Notes: a model not told the origin generated them from the sequence alone. Positions 7,914 through 17,359 are shown, numbered from the stretch's first letter. The stretch is DNA of 45,874 nt from an uncultured Prevotella sp. (GCA_934219025.1 CAKQDG010000009.1:1-45874), one strand, 5' to 3'. Program-made: numbers and translations.

Positions 7914-8984
7914 ATGACGATGAAACTAAATATTGCAGTGTTGTCTGGCGACGGCATCGGACCGGAGATTATGAAACAGGGCGTGGCGGTAGTTGATGCC
8001 GTTGCCCGTAAGTTCAATCATGAAGTGAGCTACACCCCAGCGCTGTGTGGGGCGGCAGCGATAGAAGCTGTGGGCGATCCGTTTCCTGAAGAGACATTCA
8101 AGACTTGTCTTGCGGCGGATGCCGTGCTCTTTGCTGCTGTGGGTGATCCGAAATACGACAACGACCCGACGGCAAAGGTGCGCCCGGAGCAGGGACTCCT
8201 TGCCATGCGCAAGAAACTCGGTCTGTATGCCAATATCCGTCCGGTGCAGACATTCGCATGTCTTGTTCACAAGTCGCCGCTGAAAGACGAGATTGTGAGC
8301 GGAGCGGATTTCGTGTGTATCCGCGAGCTAACCGGCGGAATGTATTTCGGCGAGAAATATCAGGACAACGACAAGGCTTACGACACAAACTATTATACGC
8401 GAAAGGAAGTGGAGCGTATTCTGAAGGTGGGCTTTGAATATGCCATGCGTCGCCGCAAGCATCTCACCGTGGTAGACAAGGCTAATGTGCTGGCATCGAG
8501 CCGCTTGTGGCGCCAGGTGGCAAAAGAGATGGAACTGCTGTATCCGGAGGTGAAAACCGACTATATGTTTGTTGACAATGCTTCGATGCGCATGCTTGTG
8601 GAGCCTACGTTCTTTGATGTAATGGTAACAGAAAACACTTTTGGCGACATACTTACAGACGAGGGCAGTTGCATATCCGGCAGTATGGGCCTCTTGCCGT
8701 CGGCTTCGACTGGCGAGCATACTCCAGTGTTTGAGCCTGTGCATGGTTCTTGGCCGCAGGCAGCCGGAAAGAATATAGCCAATCCGCTTGCCCAGATTCT
8801 CTCGGCAGCAATGATGTTTGAGTATTTCGGACTTGCAGAAGAGGGCAAGGCAATTCGCCGGGCTGTTGATGCTTCGCTCGATGCCTGTGTGCGCACTCCT
8901 GAGATTCAGGTAGAGGGCGGTGTCACTTATGGCACGGAAGAAGTGGGCAGATGGATAGTAGACAGGATAGAAAAAGATGTTTAA
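7914..8984 (+). CDS. leuB: 3-isopropylmalate dehydrogenase
   Basis: This NAD-dependent oxidative decarboxylase converts 3-isopropylmalate to 2-oxoisocaproate, the last dedicated leucine precursor before transamination. The 356-residue protein is of family length. It begins with [16 protein letters not shown], shows [10 protein letters not shown] (substrate-binding Arg), the TVVDKANVL segment with catalytic Lys, the metal-binding Asp in [14 protein letters not shown], and [18 protein letters not shown] for the cofactor. Start: ATG 7914 (MTMKLN) or ATG 7920 (MKLN); the choice hardly changes the product. It is the last biosynthetic gene of the operon; a TPR gene begins 3 bases after its stop. 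Confidence 0.96.
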   Translation: MTMKLNIAVLSGDGIGPEIMKQGVAVVDAVARKFNHEVSYTPALCGAAAIEAVGDPFPEETFKTCLAADAVLFAAVGDPKYDNDPTAKVRPEQGLLAMRKKLGLYANIRPVQTFACLVHKSPLKDEIVSGADFVCIRELTGGMYFGEKYQDNDKAYDTNYYTRKEVERILKVGFEYAMRRRKHLTVVDKANVLASSRLWRQVAKEMELLYPEVKTDYMFVDNASMRMLVEPTFFDVMVTENTFGDILTDEGSCISGSMGLLPSASTGEHTPVFEPVHGSWPQAAGKNIANPLAQILSAAMMFEYFGLAEEGKAIRRAVDASLDACVRTPEIQVEGGVTYGTEEVGRWIVDRIEKDV

Positions 8985-8987
8985 TAA

Positions 8988-9689
8988 ATGACAACGACAA
9001 CTGATAGAAGAAGTATTGCAAGGGTGGCACTGGTTGTGCTGTCCTTGCTCTTTTGTGTGGATAACGCCGGCGCACAGTCTGCAGCATCGCTGCGCGATAG
9101 CTTGAAGGCTGCAACCGACAGAATGGAATATGCCCCCGATTCGGTGGATTTGCGCTTGCGCAAGGCGGCATACAATATCCAGCTGGAGCAGTGGAGCTAT
9201 GCTTTAGACGAGTATAATTATATTTTGCGGCGCAATCCGAACGAGGTGTCGGCATTGTTTCATCGTGCCTACGTGAACGAGAAACTGCACCGCGACAATT
9301 TTGCACGCCTTGACTACGAAAGTCTGCTTGCCATTGTGCCTGGACATTTTGAGGGGCAGCTCGGTCTTGCGTTGTTAAATCAGAAGACGAAGCATTTTAC
9401 GGATGCACTCGATATGATAAACCGTCTTGTCAGTCAATATCCCGACAGTGCTGTGGCGTATGCTGCCCGTGGCGGGATAGAGAAGGAGCAGGGAATGGTT
9501 TCGCTTGCCGTTTTTGACTATGCTGAGGCTATTAGACGCGACAGCAGCAACAGGGACTATATTCTGGAATATGTGGATGTGCTGATTCTCGACAAAAAGA
9601 AAGACGAGGCACGTCGTCAGCTCGACCGCCTCGTCTCGATGGGTGTTCCGCGGGTTTCGCTTGTTGAGTTCTACAAGCGCTGCAGATAA
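8988..9689 (+). CDS. Secreted TPR-repeat protein at the end of the leu operon
   Basis: This 233-residue protein has an N-terminal signal sequence with a hydrophobic stretch at about 12-27 and likely cleavage after NAGAQ, so it should be periplasmic or membrane-associated. The rest is made of tetratricopeptide-type helix pairs, seen as repeated NPNEVSALFHRAYVNEKLH and DSAVAYAARGGIEKEQGM-like units at about 45-225. TPR domains are protein-binding scaffolds; no catalytic domain is present. It starts 3 bases after leuB and so is probably translated from the leu transcript, although nothing in it suggests leucine metabolism. It faces the convergent DUF3078 gene 35 bases downstream. No specific function can be assigned. 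Confidence 0.8.
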   Translation: MTTTTDRRSIARVALVVLSLLFCVDNAGAQSAASLRDSLKAATDRMEYAPDSVDLRLRKAAYNIQLEQWSYALDEYNYILRRNPNEVSALFHRAYVNEKLHRDNFARLDYESLLAIVPGHFEGQLGLALLNQKTKHFTDALDMINRLVSQYPDSAVAYAARGGIEKEQGMVSLAVFDYAEAIRRDSSNRDYILEYVDVLILDKKKDEARRQLDRLVSMGVPRVSLVEFYKRCR

Positions 9690-9724
9690 AATATTTTCTA
9701 AACGTAGAACCGACGGGCTTGTTT

Positions 9725-11005
9725 TTAGAAAGAGTAGGCGAATCCAATCGACATATATTCTTTCAGCTGCCAGTATCCGTGGTCTTTGTCGCGTTTCGCT
9801 CCGTCGTCGAAGCGCGGGTATACAAAGATGTTCGACGTGATGTATTTGTTGAACTGTAGTGACAGGGTGTTTTCCCATTCCACTTCGGCACGTTTGTAGG
9901 TGGTGTATCCGTAGAGACGGGTTTTCCACTTTATCATGTCGGTAAAAGCCCATGTCAGGTCGATTGTGCATTCCGAACCGAAGTCGTTCAGTGTGTGTTC
10001 GCCCTCTTTCAGTCCGTAGCGTGTGGCAAGGGCTTTTCTTCCCACATATTTAAAGTTGTAGGCAAGCGGTGCCAGGTGTATGTTTCCCGTGAGCCGCTTG
10101 TTAAACCATTCCGCCGTGTAGTCCATACCGACAGAGAGGTTGATGTTGAGAGGCGAGAAAATGTCAGAATAAACAGTCTTGTCGTTGCTCTTGTATCCGC
10201 GCATAAACTGAGTGTAGGCAATAAGCTGCAGAGAGTAATACCATCGCTTAGATGCCTGGAGTCCCAGTTTTCCGGTGTATCTGATAAGGTCTTCTGATGT
10301 TTTGAAGCTGTGCAGCGTGTCGCCCCTTGAGGTCTGGAAACCGAGTTTCATCTCCAGTTTGTTGTCGAATCTCACCTTCTGCTTGTTGTTGTAGTTAGCC
10401 TGCATGGTAATGCTTGCCACCATGGAGTAGTTGCTTTCTCCGCCTTTATACCAGTTTCCCGACACGTAGTTTTGCAGCATTTGCAGATAGTAGTCACCGC
10501 TGTATTTCCAGAAGTTCGGCTTCTTCACCACCAGGTCGAGCGGGATGTCGAAATCGTTGCCGGTGGGCAGGTCGTCGCTTTTTGTAACAAACTGCACCTT
10601 GTTTTTTATCGGAGCGTCCATTTCCTTGTGCACGGCTCCCGCCCTGTTCACTCTGTTTTCGCTTTTCACCACGAGTTCCGGATGGTTCAGATAGATGTTC
10701 ATCATCGTCTTGTCAATCAGGTTCTCGGTGTCGTCGGCCTGTTTGCTGCCGAGCATGTTTTTTGCCACGGAGTGGTAGAAAGTAGTGGGCGAGAACAAGC
10801 AGAAAGTTCTTGCGTCAGGAGTGATGGAATCTTCTGTGTAGTGTGTGGTGTCGAGCTTAGCCTTGAAAGCACTCAGGGAGTCGGCATAGGCTTTAACGAT
10901 GAGTGTATCCTTTTGTTTCACCCTTTTTGTACGTGTGTAGTATTGTGCCGAGGCTGTCAGCGTGGCGCCGAGCAATGCAGCAGTAAATAGATATTTTGTT
11001 CTCAT
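9725..11005 (-). CDS. DUF3078-family envelope protein
   Basis: The 426-residue product begins MRTKYLFTAALLGATLTASA, a signal peptide cleaved near SAQ. The remainder is rich in alternating aromatic and polar residues and contains WYKGGESNYSMV, a block I associate with the Bacteroidota DUF3078 family (PF11276), and it ends in aromatic Phe. This suggests a beta-barrel-like outer-membrane or secreted protein of unknown role. The ATG at 11005 was preferred over an in-frame TTG 12 bases upstream because it gives a clean signal peptide. The DUF1573 gene lies 108 bases upstream in the same orientation; TATTTTTG just before the start is too close to be its main promoter, so co-transcription from the DUF1573 promoter is likely. 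Confidence 0.78.
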   Translation of the reverse strand: MRTKYLFTAALLGATLTASAQYYTRTKRVKQKDTLIVKAYADSLSAFKAKLDTTHYTEDSITPDARTFCLFSPTTFYHSVAKNMLGSKQADDTENLIDKTMMNIYLNHPELVVKSENRVNRAGAVHKEMDAPIKNKVQFVTKSDDLPTGNDFDIPLDLVVKKPNFWKYSGDYYLQMLQNYVSGNWYKGGESNYSMVASITMQANYNNKQKVRFDNKLEMKLGFQTSRGDTLHSFKTSEDLIRYTGKLGLQASKRWYYSLQLIAYTQFMRGYKSNDKTVYSDIFSPLNINLSVGMDYTAEWFNKRLTGNIHLAPLAYNFKYVGRKALATRYGLKEGEHTLNDFGSECTIDLTWAFTDMIKWKTRLYGYTTYKRAEVEWENTLSLQFNKYITSNIFVYPRFDDGAKRDKDHGYWQLKEYMSIGFAYSF

Positions 11006-11113
11006 GTCTTTGGACAAAAATATGCCCCGGTTCTTTTGTCTTGGATTTATAGAAGCGGGGCTTGTGTTGTTTGCGCAGCGAAACCGTTGAGGTGCTGCCG
11101 TTTTTTCTTAAAA

Positions 11114-11506
11114 TTATTTGCCTTGCGGCACGGTCATGTCGCCTTCCACGTAGAGTCTTACCACTTCTGGCGTGCCGTTTGTTCTCACCGTGATGCTTTT
11201 CTTGAAGTGTCCTTCAAACTTTCCCTTTCCGTTGTAGGTTACTTTCAGTGTGCCGCTTTCGCCTGGTGCAACAGGTTTCTTTGTGTAAGTGGGCACTGTG
11301 CATCCGCAGCTTGCCACTGCCTGGTTTATCACGAGCGGTGCGTTGCCGGTGTTCTTGAATGTGAAGGTGCAAGTCTGTATCTGGCTCTCGGCAAATGTGC
11401 CGAAATTCCATGTTGTCTTGTCGAATGAGATTTTTGCTTCTTTCTGTGCAAATGCACCGGTGATTACTGCCATGAGCAGCATTGTCACCATAAATAATTT
11501 TTTCAT
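11114..11506 (-). CDS. DUF1573 secreted protein
   Basis: The 130-residue protein has a signal peptide (MKKLFMVTMLLMAVITGAFA, cleavage before Q) and one immunoglobulin-like beta domain of the DUF1573 type: FGTFAESQIQTCTFTFKNTG, then APLVINQAVASCGCTVP and PGESGTLKVTYNGKGK. The CGC pair is characteristic of this family. Such proteins are widespread in Bacteroidota and lack an assigned biochemical role; they resemble ASH/MSP-type binding domains. It has a -7 element at 11586-11593. The long gap to the divergent OmpA-like gene (11594-12096) holds palindromic repeats. Confidence 0.88.
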   Translation of the reverse strand: MKKLFMVTMLLMAVITGAFAQKEAKISFDKTTWNFGTFAESQIQTCTFTFKNTGNAPLVINQAVASCGCTVPTYTKKPVAPGESGTLKVTYNGKGKFEGHFKKSITVRTNGTPEVVRLYVEGDMTVPQGK

Positions 11507-11585
11507 TGTCGTATTTTTTTGTTATGACGTATGTCTGTCTTGTTTATCGTTTGTCGTATTGTTTACCTACATGTACATTTTGATG

Positions 11586-11593
11586 CAAAGTTA
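11586..11593 (-). promoter_or_regulatory. Putative -7 element for the DUF1573 gene
   Basis: TAACTTTG on the minus strand matches TAnnTTTG and is 80 bases upstream of the ATG. The best TTTG upstream is only 12 bases away, so the -33 element is weak. Confidence 0.45.
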
Positions 11594-11831
11594 CTTTATC
11601 TTTTTCAAACAGCCTAATCCTTATATATAATTTTATTTAAAAAAGAAATTCTTGCTGGAAACAAGAGGCTATCCGACAGTTATGGATTCTTTTGTTGATT
11701 GCAAATGAAATGTTCCGTAATTCAAAAATCTTAAACCTATACTTGTTTTGTATTCCGCTATTGTCAAAGTGTTCTAAACTTCTTCAAATTTGCAGTTCTC
11801 AGAGTGGATGGAAAGTTAAAGAATGTATAAG

Positions 11832-11915
11832 CCGATGCTTCGCTTTAAGGAAAGCAATGCTTCTTCGGGAGCAAAGCATTGCTTCTCTCCCCGAAAAGCG
11901 TTGCTTCTTTGAAAA
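11832..11915. repeat. Cluster of AAGCAnTGCTT palindromes
   Basis: Three short palindromic units occur in a row: AAAGCAATGCTT (11851-11862), AAAGCATTGCTT (about 11873-11884) and AAAGCGTTGCTT (about 11895-11906), separated by GGGAG/CCCCG-type spacers that can also pair. The same AAAGCATTGCTT core recurs at 28198-28209 before thrA. The rest of the 660-base gap (11594-11831 and 11916-12096) has no recognisable gene; small ORFs there lack family resemblance. Confidence 0.65.
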
Positions 11916-12096
11916 TGCCTTTTTCCGGTAAACAAAAATTAAGAAATCCGGGTGAGGAAATTTGGAACACTTTTGAATGAGAACAATCATTCAAAACACC
12001 GGTTGGGCAGAGTCGCATTTGCAAAAAGATCGGGAGTGAAGATAATTCCTATATATTATTATAGGTTAAAGAAAGAATTATTTTATGTGGCGATTT

Positions 12097-12127
12097 TTTG
12101 TGGGGTTGTTAAAAAGCAGTATCTTTG
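12097..12127 (+). promoter_or_regulatory. Promoter of the OmpA-like lipoprotein operon
   Basis: TTTG (12097-12100), exactly 19 bases, then TATCTTTG (12120-12127): a textbook Bacteroidota promoter. The start codon at 12167 follows about 33 bases after the expected transcription start, with AAGGAG at 12151-12156 as a plausible ribosome-binding site. Confidence 0.82.
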
Positions 12128-12166
12128 CAAGTTAGTAAAGCAAACTATAAAAGGAGAAAATTAAAG

Positions 12167-12880
12167 ATGAAAACCAATATCAACAAAATCAAGATAGCCA
12201 CATTGGGAATGTGTGCGGCAGCCGTGGTAAGTTGTGGAAACAGTACAGGAAACGGAGCTCTGATCGGTGCCGGCGGCGGAGCCGTGATCGGTGCACTGAT
12301 AGGCAAGCTTGCCGGCAATACGGCGGTCGGGGCAGCCATAGGTACGGCAGTAGGCACCGGTGCCGGTGCGCTGATAGGCAAACACATGGACAAGGTGAAG
12401 GCAGAGGCAGAAGCCGAGCTTAATAATGCCAAGGTGGAGGAGGTTACCGATGTGAACGGACTGAAGGCAGTGAAGATAACGTTTGATTCAGGCCTTCTGT
12501 TCAATACAAGTTCTGCCGAACTGAATTCGGCGAGCAAGGCAAACCTTGACAAGCTTGCCAAGTTGATGAAGAAATATTCCACATGCCTGATAGATGCCTA
12601 CGGACATACCGACAACCAGGGATGGCGCAATGCCACAGCCGAGGAGAGTGTGCAGAAAAACCTGCAGCTCTCGCAAGAGAGGGCACAGTCGGTGGCCGAC
12701 TATCTGAAAGCCTGCGGCGTTTCGGCAAGCCAGTTCAAGAACGTTGTCGGAAAAGGCAGTTCGGAGCCAGTTGCCGACAACTCTACAGCTGCGGGCATGC
12801 AGCAGAACCGCCGTGTGGAGGTGTTCCTCTATGCCAGCGAGCAGATGGTGAAAGAAGCTCAGCAGGGAAAGTTGAATTAA
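12167..12880 (+). CDS. OmpA-family lipoprotein with glycine-zipper domain
   Basis: The 237-residue product has a lipoprotein signal ending in AVVSC, so it should be lipid-anchored. Next comes a glycine-zipper region (about 28-75; repeated GAVIGALIG/GTAVGTGAGALIG), a short helix, and an OmpA C-terminal peptidoglycan-binding domain (about 105-230) with AYGHTDNQG and QNRRVEVFLYA. It would tether the outer membrane to the wall or act as a Pal-like stability factor. The ATG at 12167 is preferred to an in-frame TTG at 12125, which lies inside the promoter -7 element. The next gene, mtgA, also concerns the wall and begins 35 bases after the stop. Confidence 0.9.
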   Translation: MKTNINKIKIATLGMCAAAVVSCGNSTGNGALIGAGGGAVIGALIGKLAGNTAVGAAIGTAVGTGAGALIGKHMDKVKAEAEAELNNAKVEEVTDVNGLKAVKITFDSGLLFNTSSAELNSASKANLDKLAKLMKKYSTCLIDAYGHTDNQGWRNATAEESVQKNLQLSQERAQSVADYLKACGVSASQFKNVVGKGSSEPVADNSTAAGMQQNRRVEVFLYASEQMVKEAQQGKLN

Positions 12881-12915
12881 TGCAATACGGAAAACTTCAA
12901 TAGCTTTTGTTGCGT

Positions 12916-13659
12916 ATGAATTTCAATATCATTGGGAAAGTGGTGAAATGGGCGGCAATAGCCTTTTTCGGTTCCACCATCCTCGTTACCGTTATGTACA
13001 GGTTCGTTCCGGTTTATTACACGCCGCTCATGTTTATCCGCTGTTTCGAGCAGATAGGCGAAGGCGAGTCGGTGAAGCTGCACCACCATTGGGTGCCGAT
13101 GTCGGAAATATCCCCCCATATGCCGGTTGCAGTAATGGCGAGCGAAGACCAGCGCTTCTTGCTTCACCATGGCTTTGACTACCAGGCGATAGAAAAGGCG
13201 GCACTCCACAATCTTGAAGGAAAGAAAAAACACGGAGCCAGCACAATCAGTCAGCAGACGGCAAAGAACGTGTTTCTGTGGCCCGGGCGCTCGTGGGTGA
13301 GAAAAGGCTTCGAGGCATATTTCACTGTGCTTATAGAATTTATGTGGAGCAAGCAGCGCATCATGGAAGTATATCTTAATTCCATAGAGATGGGCGACGG
13401 GATATACGGAGTGGATGCCGTGGCGGCAGACAATTTTGCCACCGACGCGGCCGACCTCTCGCGCTCGCAGTGTGCGCTTATCGCGGCAACACTGCCCAAT
13501 CCGCGCAAGTTCAGTTCCAAAGACCCCGGACCATATATGCGGAAACGCCGTTCGCAGATAGAGCAGCAGATGAAGTTCATCCCATCGTTCCCCCGCGAAG
13601 GCGAAGACATCAACCCGAGCACATCGGCAGGCGGAGTATACAGAAACTACAAAAAGTAA
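12916..13659 (+). CDS. mtgA: Monofunctional peptidoglycan glycosyltransferase
   Basis: This 247-residue inner-membrane enzyme polymerises lipid II into glycan strands. One transmembrane helix (about 10-28) precedes a GT51 domain with ASEDQRFLLHHGFD (catalytic Glu in the E-D-x-x-F motif), KHGASTISQQTAKNVFLW, the membrane-proximal RKGFEAYFTVLIE segment and YLNSIEMGDGIYGV. There is no transpeptidase domain, separating it from the bifunctional protein at 20345. The start is ATG 12916; an in-frame TTG at 12907 is less likely. The gene lies between an OmpA-like lipoprotein and a helicase with short gaps (35 and 27 bases) and is probably co-transcribed from the promoter at 12097. Confidence 0.95.
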   Translation: MNFNIIGKVVKWAAIAFFGSTILVTVMYRFVPVYYTPLMFIRCFEQIGEGESVKLHHHWVPMSEISPHMPVAVMASEDQRFLLHHGFDYQAIEKAALHNLEGKKKHGASTISQQTAKNVFLWPGRSWVRKGFEAYFTVLIEFMWSKQRIMEVYLNSIEMGDGIYGVDAVAADNFATDAADLSRSQCALIAATLPNPRKFSSKDPGPYMRKRRSQIEQQMKFIPSFPREGEDINPSTSAGGVYRNYKK

Positions 13660-13686
13660 ACGCACACACACTGAAAAGAAAACCAG

Positions 13687-16044
13687 ATGCTAAACAATAA
13701 TATTGACGCTCTTTTGCAAGGACTGAACGACAGTCAGCGGGCAGCCGTGGAATATTGCAGCGGACCGTCGCTCGTCATTGCCGGGGCAGGTTCGGGCAAG
13801 ACGCGCGTACTTACATATAAGGTGGCATACCTTCTGATGCAAGGTGTGAACCCCTGGAACATACTCGCCCTGACCTTTACCAACAAGGCGGCAAACGAGA
13901 TGAAAGAGAGGATAAACAATATCGTGGGCGGCAACCAGGCACGCAGTATTTATATGGGAACATTCCACAGCATCTTCTCGAGAATACTGCGCAGCGAAGC
14001 CCGGAACATAGGTTATGACTCCAACTTCACGATATACGACGACAGCGACTCGAAAAGTTTGGTAAAGGCCATCATCAAGGAGTTCGGACTCAACGACAAG
14101 GTGTATAAGCCCTCCACCGTGGCATCAAGAATAAGCATGGCGAAAAACCACCTCGTGCTTCCTGCCGACTATGCCGTGGACCGCAATTTGCAGACACGCG
14201 ACTTTGAAACCCACATGCCCGACATGACAAAACTGTATGCAGCATACTGCGAGCGCTGCAAAAGGGCAAACGCCATGGACTTTGATGATTTGCTGGTGAA
14301 CACCCACGTGCTTTTCAGCGAGCATCCCGACATACTGCAGAAGTATGCCTCGAACTTTGAATACATCCTCGTGGACGAGTATCAAGACACCAATGCCGTG
14401 CAGCAGAAAATCGTGAGCCAGTTGGCAAGTGTGCACAACCGCGTGTGTGCCGTTGGCGACGACGCACAGAGCATATACGCATTCCGCGGTGCGAACATCG
14501 ACAACATGCTCGGTTTTGAACAAGTGTTCAAGGGGAGCCACGTGTTCAAACTGGAACAAAACTACCGTAGCACACAGCGCATAGTAGAGGCTGCCAACAG
14601 CCTGATACGCCACAATCAGCGGCAGATACGCAAAGACGTGTTCAGCCGCAACAGTGAGGGCGACAAAATAAAGCTCAATATGGCATACAGCGACAAGGAA
14701 GAGGCGGTGATAGTGTGCAAGGAGATAAAGAGAATGATGAAAGAAAGCGGGACACAGTACAGCGACTTCGCCATACTATACCGCACCAATGCACAGAGCC
14801 GCTCTTTTGAGGAAGCATTCAGAAAGGCAAATGTGCCATACCGGATTTTCGGAGGACTGAGCTTTTACCAGCGCAAGGAGATAAAAGACGTGATTGCATA
14901 CTTCCGGCTTGTGGCAAACCCGAACGATGAGGAAGCATTGAAACGCATTATAAACTATCCGGCAAGGGGAATCGGAAATACCACACTCGGCAAGATAACA
15001 GAAGCGGCAACAGCCAAAGGGGTGAGCCTCTGGGCGGTGATATCTTCGCCGGCAAGAAGCGGACTCCAGGTGAGCCGCGCCACAATGGGCAAGCTGGAAG
15101 CCTTTCGCACGCTGATAGCCGACTTTATGCAGCGACTTGCCACTGACGATGCCTATACCCTGGGATATGACATAATAAAACAGAGCGGCATCGCAGCCGA
15201 CCTTTATGCCGACAAGGAGCCGGAAAGCGTGGCGCGACAGGAAAACCTTGAGGAATTTCTGAACGGAATGCAAGACTTTGTGGAGGGACGCAAGGAAGAT
15301 GCAGCACAGGCCGGCAACATCTTGCTCACCGATTTCCTGCAAGAAGTGTCATTGCTCACCGACCTTGAAAGCGGTGAGGATGACGACACGAAAAAAGTGA
15401 ACCTCATGACCATACACAGTGCCAAGGGACTGGAATTCCCCAATGTGTTCATCGTTGGACTGGAGGAAAACATATTCCCGAGTCCGATGGCGTGCAATTC
15501 CCAGCGTGAACTCGAAGAGGAGCGCCGACTGCTGTATGTGGCAATAACGAGAGCCGAAAAGAACTGTATGCTCACCTGTGCGCGCAACAGATACCGCTAC
15601 GGCAAAATGGAATTCGACACGCCGAGCCGTTTTATAAAGGATATAAACCCGATGCTGCTCGAAGTGAGCGACTTTACGGACAAAACGGCAGGAGCGTATA
15701 GCAGCAGATACCAAAACTCGCGTCCCGTGGCAACACAGTTTATTGCCGACCCAATGGAACGGAAGGTGCGCCACATCGACGACACATATCATTTCAGAAA
15801 AACGGTAAATAAACCCTTTGCTCCAGTCAGCACGCCATCGGCACCACATGCCGCTCAGACAACAACCGCTGTTGCTGTTGGCGGAATGACAACCGGCACC
15901 ATGGTGGAACACACGCGTTTCGGCATCGGCACCGTTGAGAGAATCGAAGGCGAAGGCGAAAATTGCAAGGCAACCGTGAATTTTAAAAATGTAGGCACAA
16001 AACAGCTATTGCTCAAATTTGCAAGGTTGAAAATAATAAAGTAG
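13687..16044 (+). CDS. UvrD/PcrA-type ATP-dependent DNA helicase
   Basis: This 785-residue superfamily 1 helicase unwinds DNA 3' to 5' in repair and replication restart. All motifs are evident: Q motif LNDSQRAAVE, Walker A IAGAGSGKT (about 31-39), LTFTNKAANEMKER, Walker B as LVDEYQDTN, VGDDAQSIYAFRGA, QNYRST, the VNLMTIHSAKGLEF motif V and LLYVAITRAEKNC motif VI. The C-terminal tail ends in a beta domain of the PcrA/UvrD type (VEHTRFGIGTVERIEGEG) that binds RNA polymerase in other species. Length and tail fit PcrA/UvrD rather than Rep or RecB. It lies between mtgA and a serine hydrolase in one apparent operon with no functional link evident. Confidence 0.95.
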   Translation: MLNNNIDALLQGLNDSQRAAVEYCSGPSLVIAGAGSGKTRVLTYKVAYLLMQGVNPWNILALTFTNKAANEMKERINNIVGGNQARSIYMGTFHSIFSRILRSEARNIGYDSNFTIYDDSDSKSLVKAIIKEFGLNDKVYKPSTVASRISMAKNHLVLPADYAVDRNLQTRDFETHMPDMTKLYAAYCERCKRANAMDFDDLLVNTHVLFSEHPDILQKYASNFEYILVDEYQDTNAVQQKIVSQLASVHNRVCAVGDDAQSIYAFRGANIDNMLGFEQVFKGSHVFKLEQNYRSTQRIVEAANSLIRHNQRQIRKDVFSRNSEGDKIKLNMAYSDKEEAVIVCKEIKRMMKESGTQYSDFAILYRTNAQSRSFEEAFRKANVPYRIFGGLSFYQRKEIKDVIAYFRLVANPNDEEALKRIINYPARGIGNTTLGKITEAATAKGVSLWAVISSPARSGLQVSRATMGKLEAFRTLIADFMQRLATDDAYTLGYDIIKQSGIAADLYADKEPESVARQENLEEFLNGMQDFVEGRKEDAAQAGNILLTDFLQEVSLLTDLESGEDDDTKKVNLMTIHSAKGLEFPNVFIVGLEENIFPSPMACNSQRELEEERRLLYVAITRAEKNCMLTCARNRYRYGKMEFDTPSRFIKDINPMLLEVSDFTDKTAGAYSSRYQNSRPVATQFIADPMERKVRHIDDTYHFRKTVNKPFAPVSTPSAPHAAQTTTAVAVGGMTTGTMVEHTRFGIGTVERIEGEGENCKATVNFKNVGTKQLLLKFARLKIIK

Positions 16045-16057
16045 GAAACATTTCAAA

Positions 16058-17359
16058 ATGGCAAGAAGATTAAGAAAGAAAAGAGTGTTCTTCCTGATAC
16101 TTGTGCCCTGTCTTATAGTATATACGGCTATGAGGCAGTGCTCTTCGTGTGGAAACAAAACAGACAGAAAAACAAATCCCGTGAGTCGCGTGCATCTCAA
16201 TGATACACTGACCAACAGCATGTCTGACGCTCCGCAGCTCGAGGAAATGGAAACAACCCTGAAAAGATATTTTGAGCGATGGGAACTGAATGGCGCTGCC
16301 ATAGCAATTTCACGCAACGACTCTCTGCTTTATGCCAAAGGATTTGGCTGGGCAGACAAGGAACGCGGCGTGGAGATGCAACCCACGCAGCTGATGCGTC
16401 TCGCCTCTGTGTCGAAACTGCTCACTGCCGTGGGGATAATGAAACTGGCGGAGAACCATGTGCTGAATCTTTCCGACCATGTGTTTGGACCAAAGGGAAT
16501 ACTCTGCGACACGGCTTTCACAAACGTGATAAAAGACAAACGCTATTTCGATATTACCGTGGAGCAGCTGTTGCGCCACAAGGCGGGATTCACCACAGGA
16601 GCCGGCGACCCGATGTTTTCCACCAGATATATAATGATGCAAAACCATCTCGCCACTGCGCCCGACCACCACACGCTGATGAAAATCTTGCTCAAACGGC
16701 AACTTGGATACACGCCGGGCACTGCAAAGCGATATTCAAACGTGGGCTACACGCTGTTGTCGATGATTATCGAGAAGAAAACAAAAATGTCTTACGAGAA
16801 CTTTATGCGCCACTTTGTCTTCGAACCGGCAGGGTGCTATGACTTTCATATCGCAGGAAACTATTATAAGGACCGTCGCAAGAACGAGGTGAAATATTAT
16901 ATGCATAAAGGGTCGGAACCTGTATACGAATACAACAATAGCGGTAGGATGGTGGAGAAATGCTACGGCGAAAACGATATTCCGCGCCTTGCCGGGGCTG
17001 GAGCCTGGTGTGCTTCTGTGGCGGAACTGTCGAAATTCGTGGCATCAATAGACTTGCTGCCCGGGGTGCCCGATATACTCAGTCGTGAGTCGGTGGAATT
17101 CATGACGCGCGAGATGCCCGACCATGATTTCTCCATAGGCTGGAATTTCTGTCCGAAGGGAAAACCATGGATACGCACCGGATCGCTTTCCGGCACGAGT
17201 GCCATCGTGTTGCGCTATCCTGACGGAGAAAGTTGGATTCTTGTTACCAACACGAGCACATGGAAAGGGCACGGATTCTCAAACGATACAATGCGGCTGT
17301 TTGAAAAACTGAGGCAGAAGTACAGCAGCAAAATGCCTAAGCGCAATCTCTTCTTCTGA
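16058..17359 (+). CDS. Beta-lactamase-fold serine hydrolase (class C / PBP4* type)
   Basis: The 433-residue protein has an N-terminal membrane segment (about 9-25) followed by RQCSSCGNK, so it may be anchored with its catalytic domain outside. The domain (about 65-420) shows SVSK (active-site Ser-Lys), YSNVGY (YxN) and RTGSLSG, the counterpart of the KTG motif, in the order expected of class C beta-lactamase-like enzymes (PF00144). Possible activities include a D-alanyl peptidase, esterase or peptide hydrolase; true beta-lactamase activity cannot be predicted. It follows the helicase by 13 bases and is the last gene before the ridA promoter. Confidence 0.88.
   Translation: MARRLRKKRVFFLILVPCLIVYTAMRQCSSCGNKTDRKTNPVSRVHLNDTLTNSMSDAPQLEEMETTLKRYFERWELNGAAIAISRNDSLLYAKGFGWADKERGVEMQPTQLMRLASVSKLLTAVGIMKLAENHVLNLSDHVFGPKGILCDTAFTNVIKDKRYFDITVEQLLRHKAGFTTGAGDPMFSTRYIMMQNHLATAPDHHTLMKILLKRQLGYTPGTAKRYSNVGYTLLSMIIEKKTKMSYENFMRHFVFEPAGCYDFHIAGNYYKDRRKNEVKYYMHKGSEPVYEYNNSGRMVEKCYGENDIPRLAGAGAWCASVAELSKFVASIDLLPGVPDILSRESVEFMTREMPDHDFSIGWNFCPKGKPWIRTGSLSGTSAIVLRYPDGESWILVTNTSTWKGHGFSNDTMRLFEKLRQKYSSKMPKRNLFF

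Noticed and set aside
9695..9731. Terminator between the TPR gene and DUF3078 gene
   Set aside because: TTTCTAAA/TTTAGAAA arms exist but are AT-only, have a 21-base loop and lack a T tract; too weak to list.
11692..11931. 79-codon ORF in the intergenic region before the OmpA-like gene
   Set aside because: It runs through the palindromic repeat cluster and shows no signal peptide or family pattern; repeat translation explains it.
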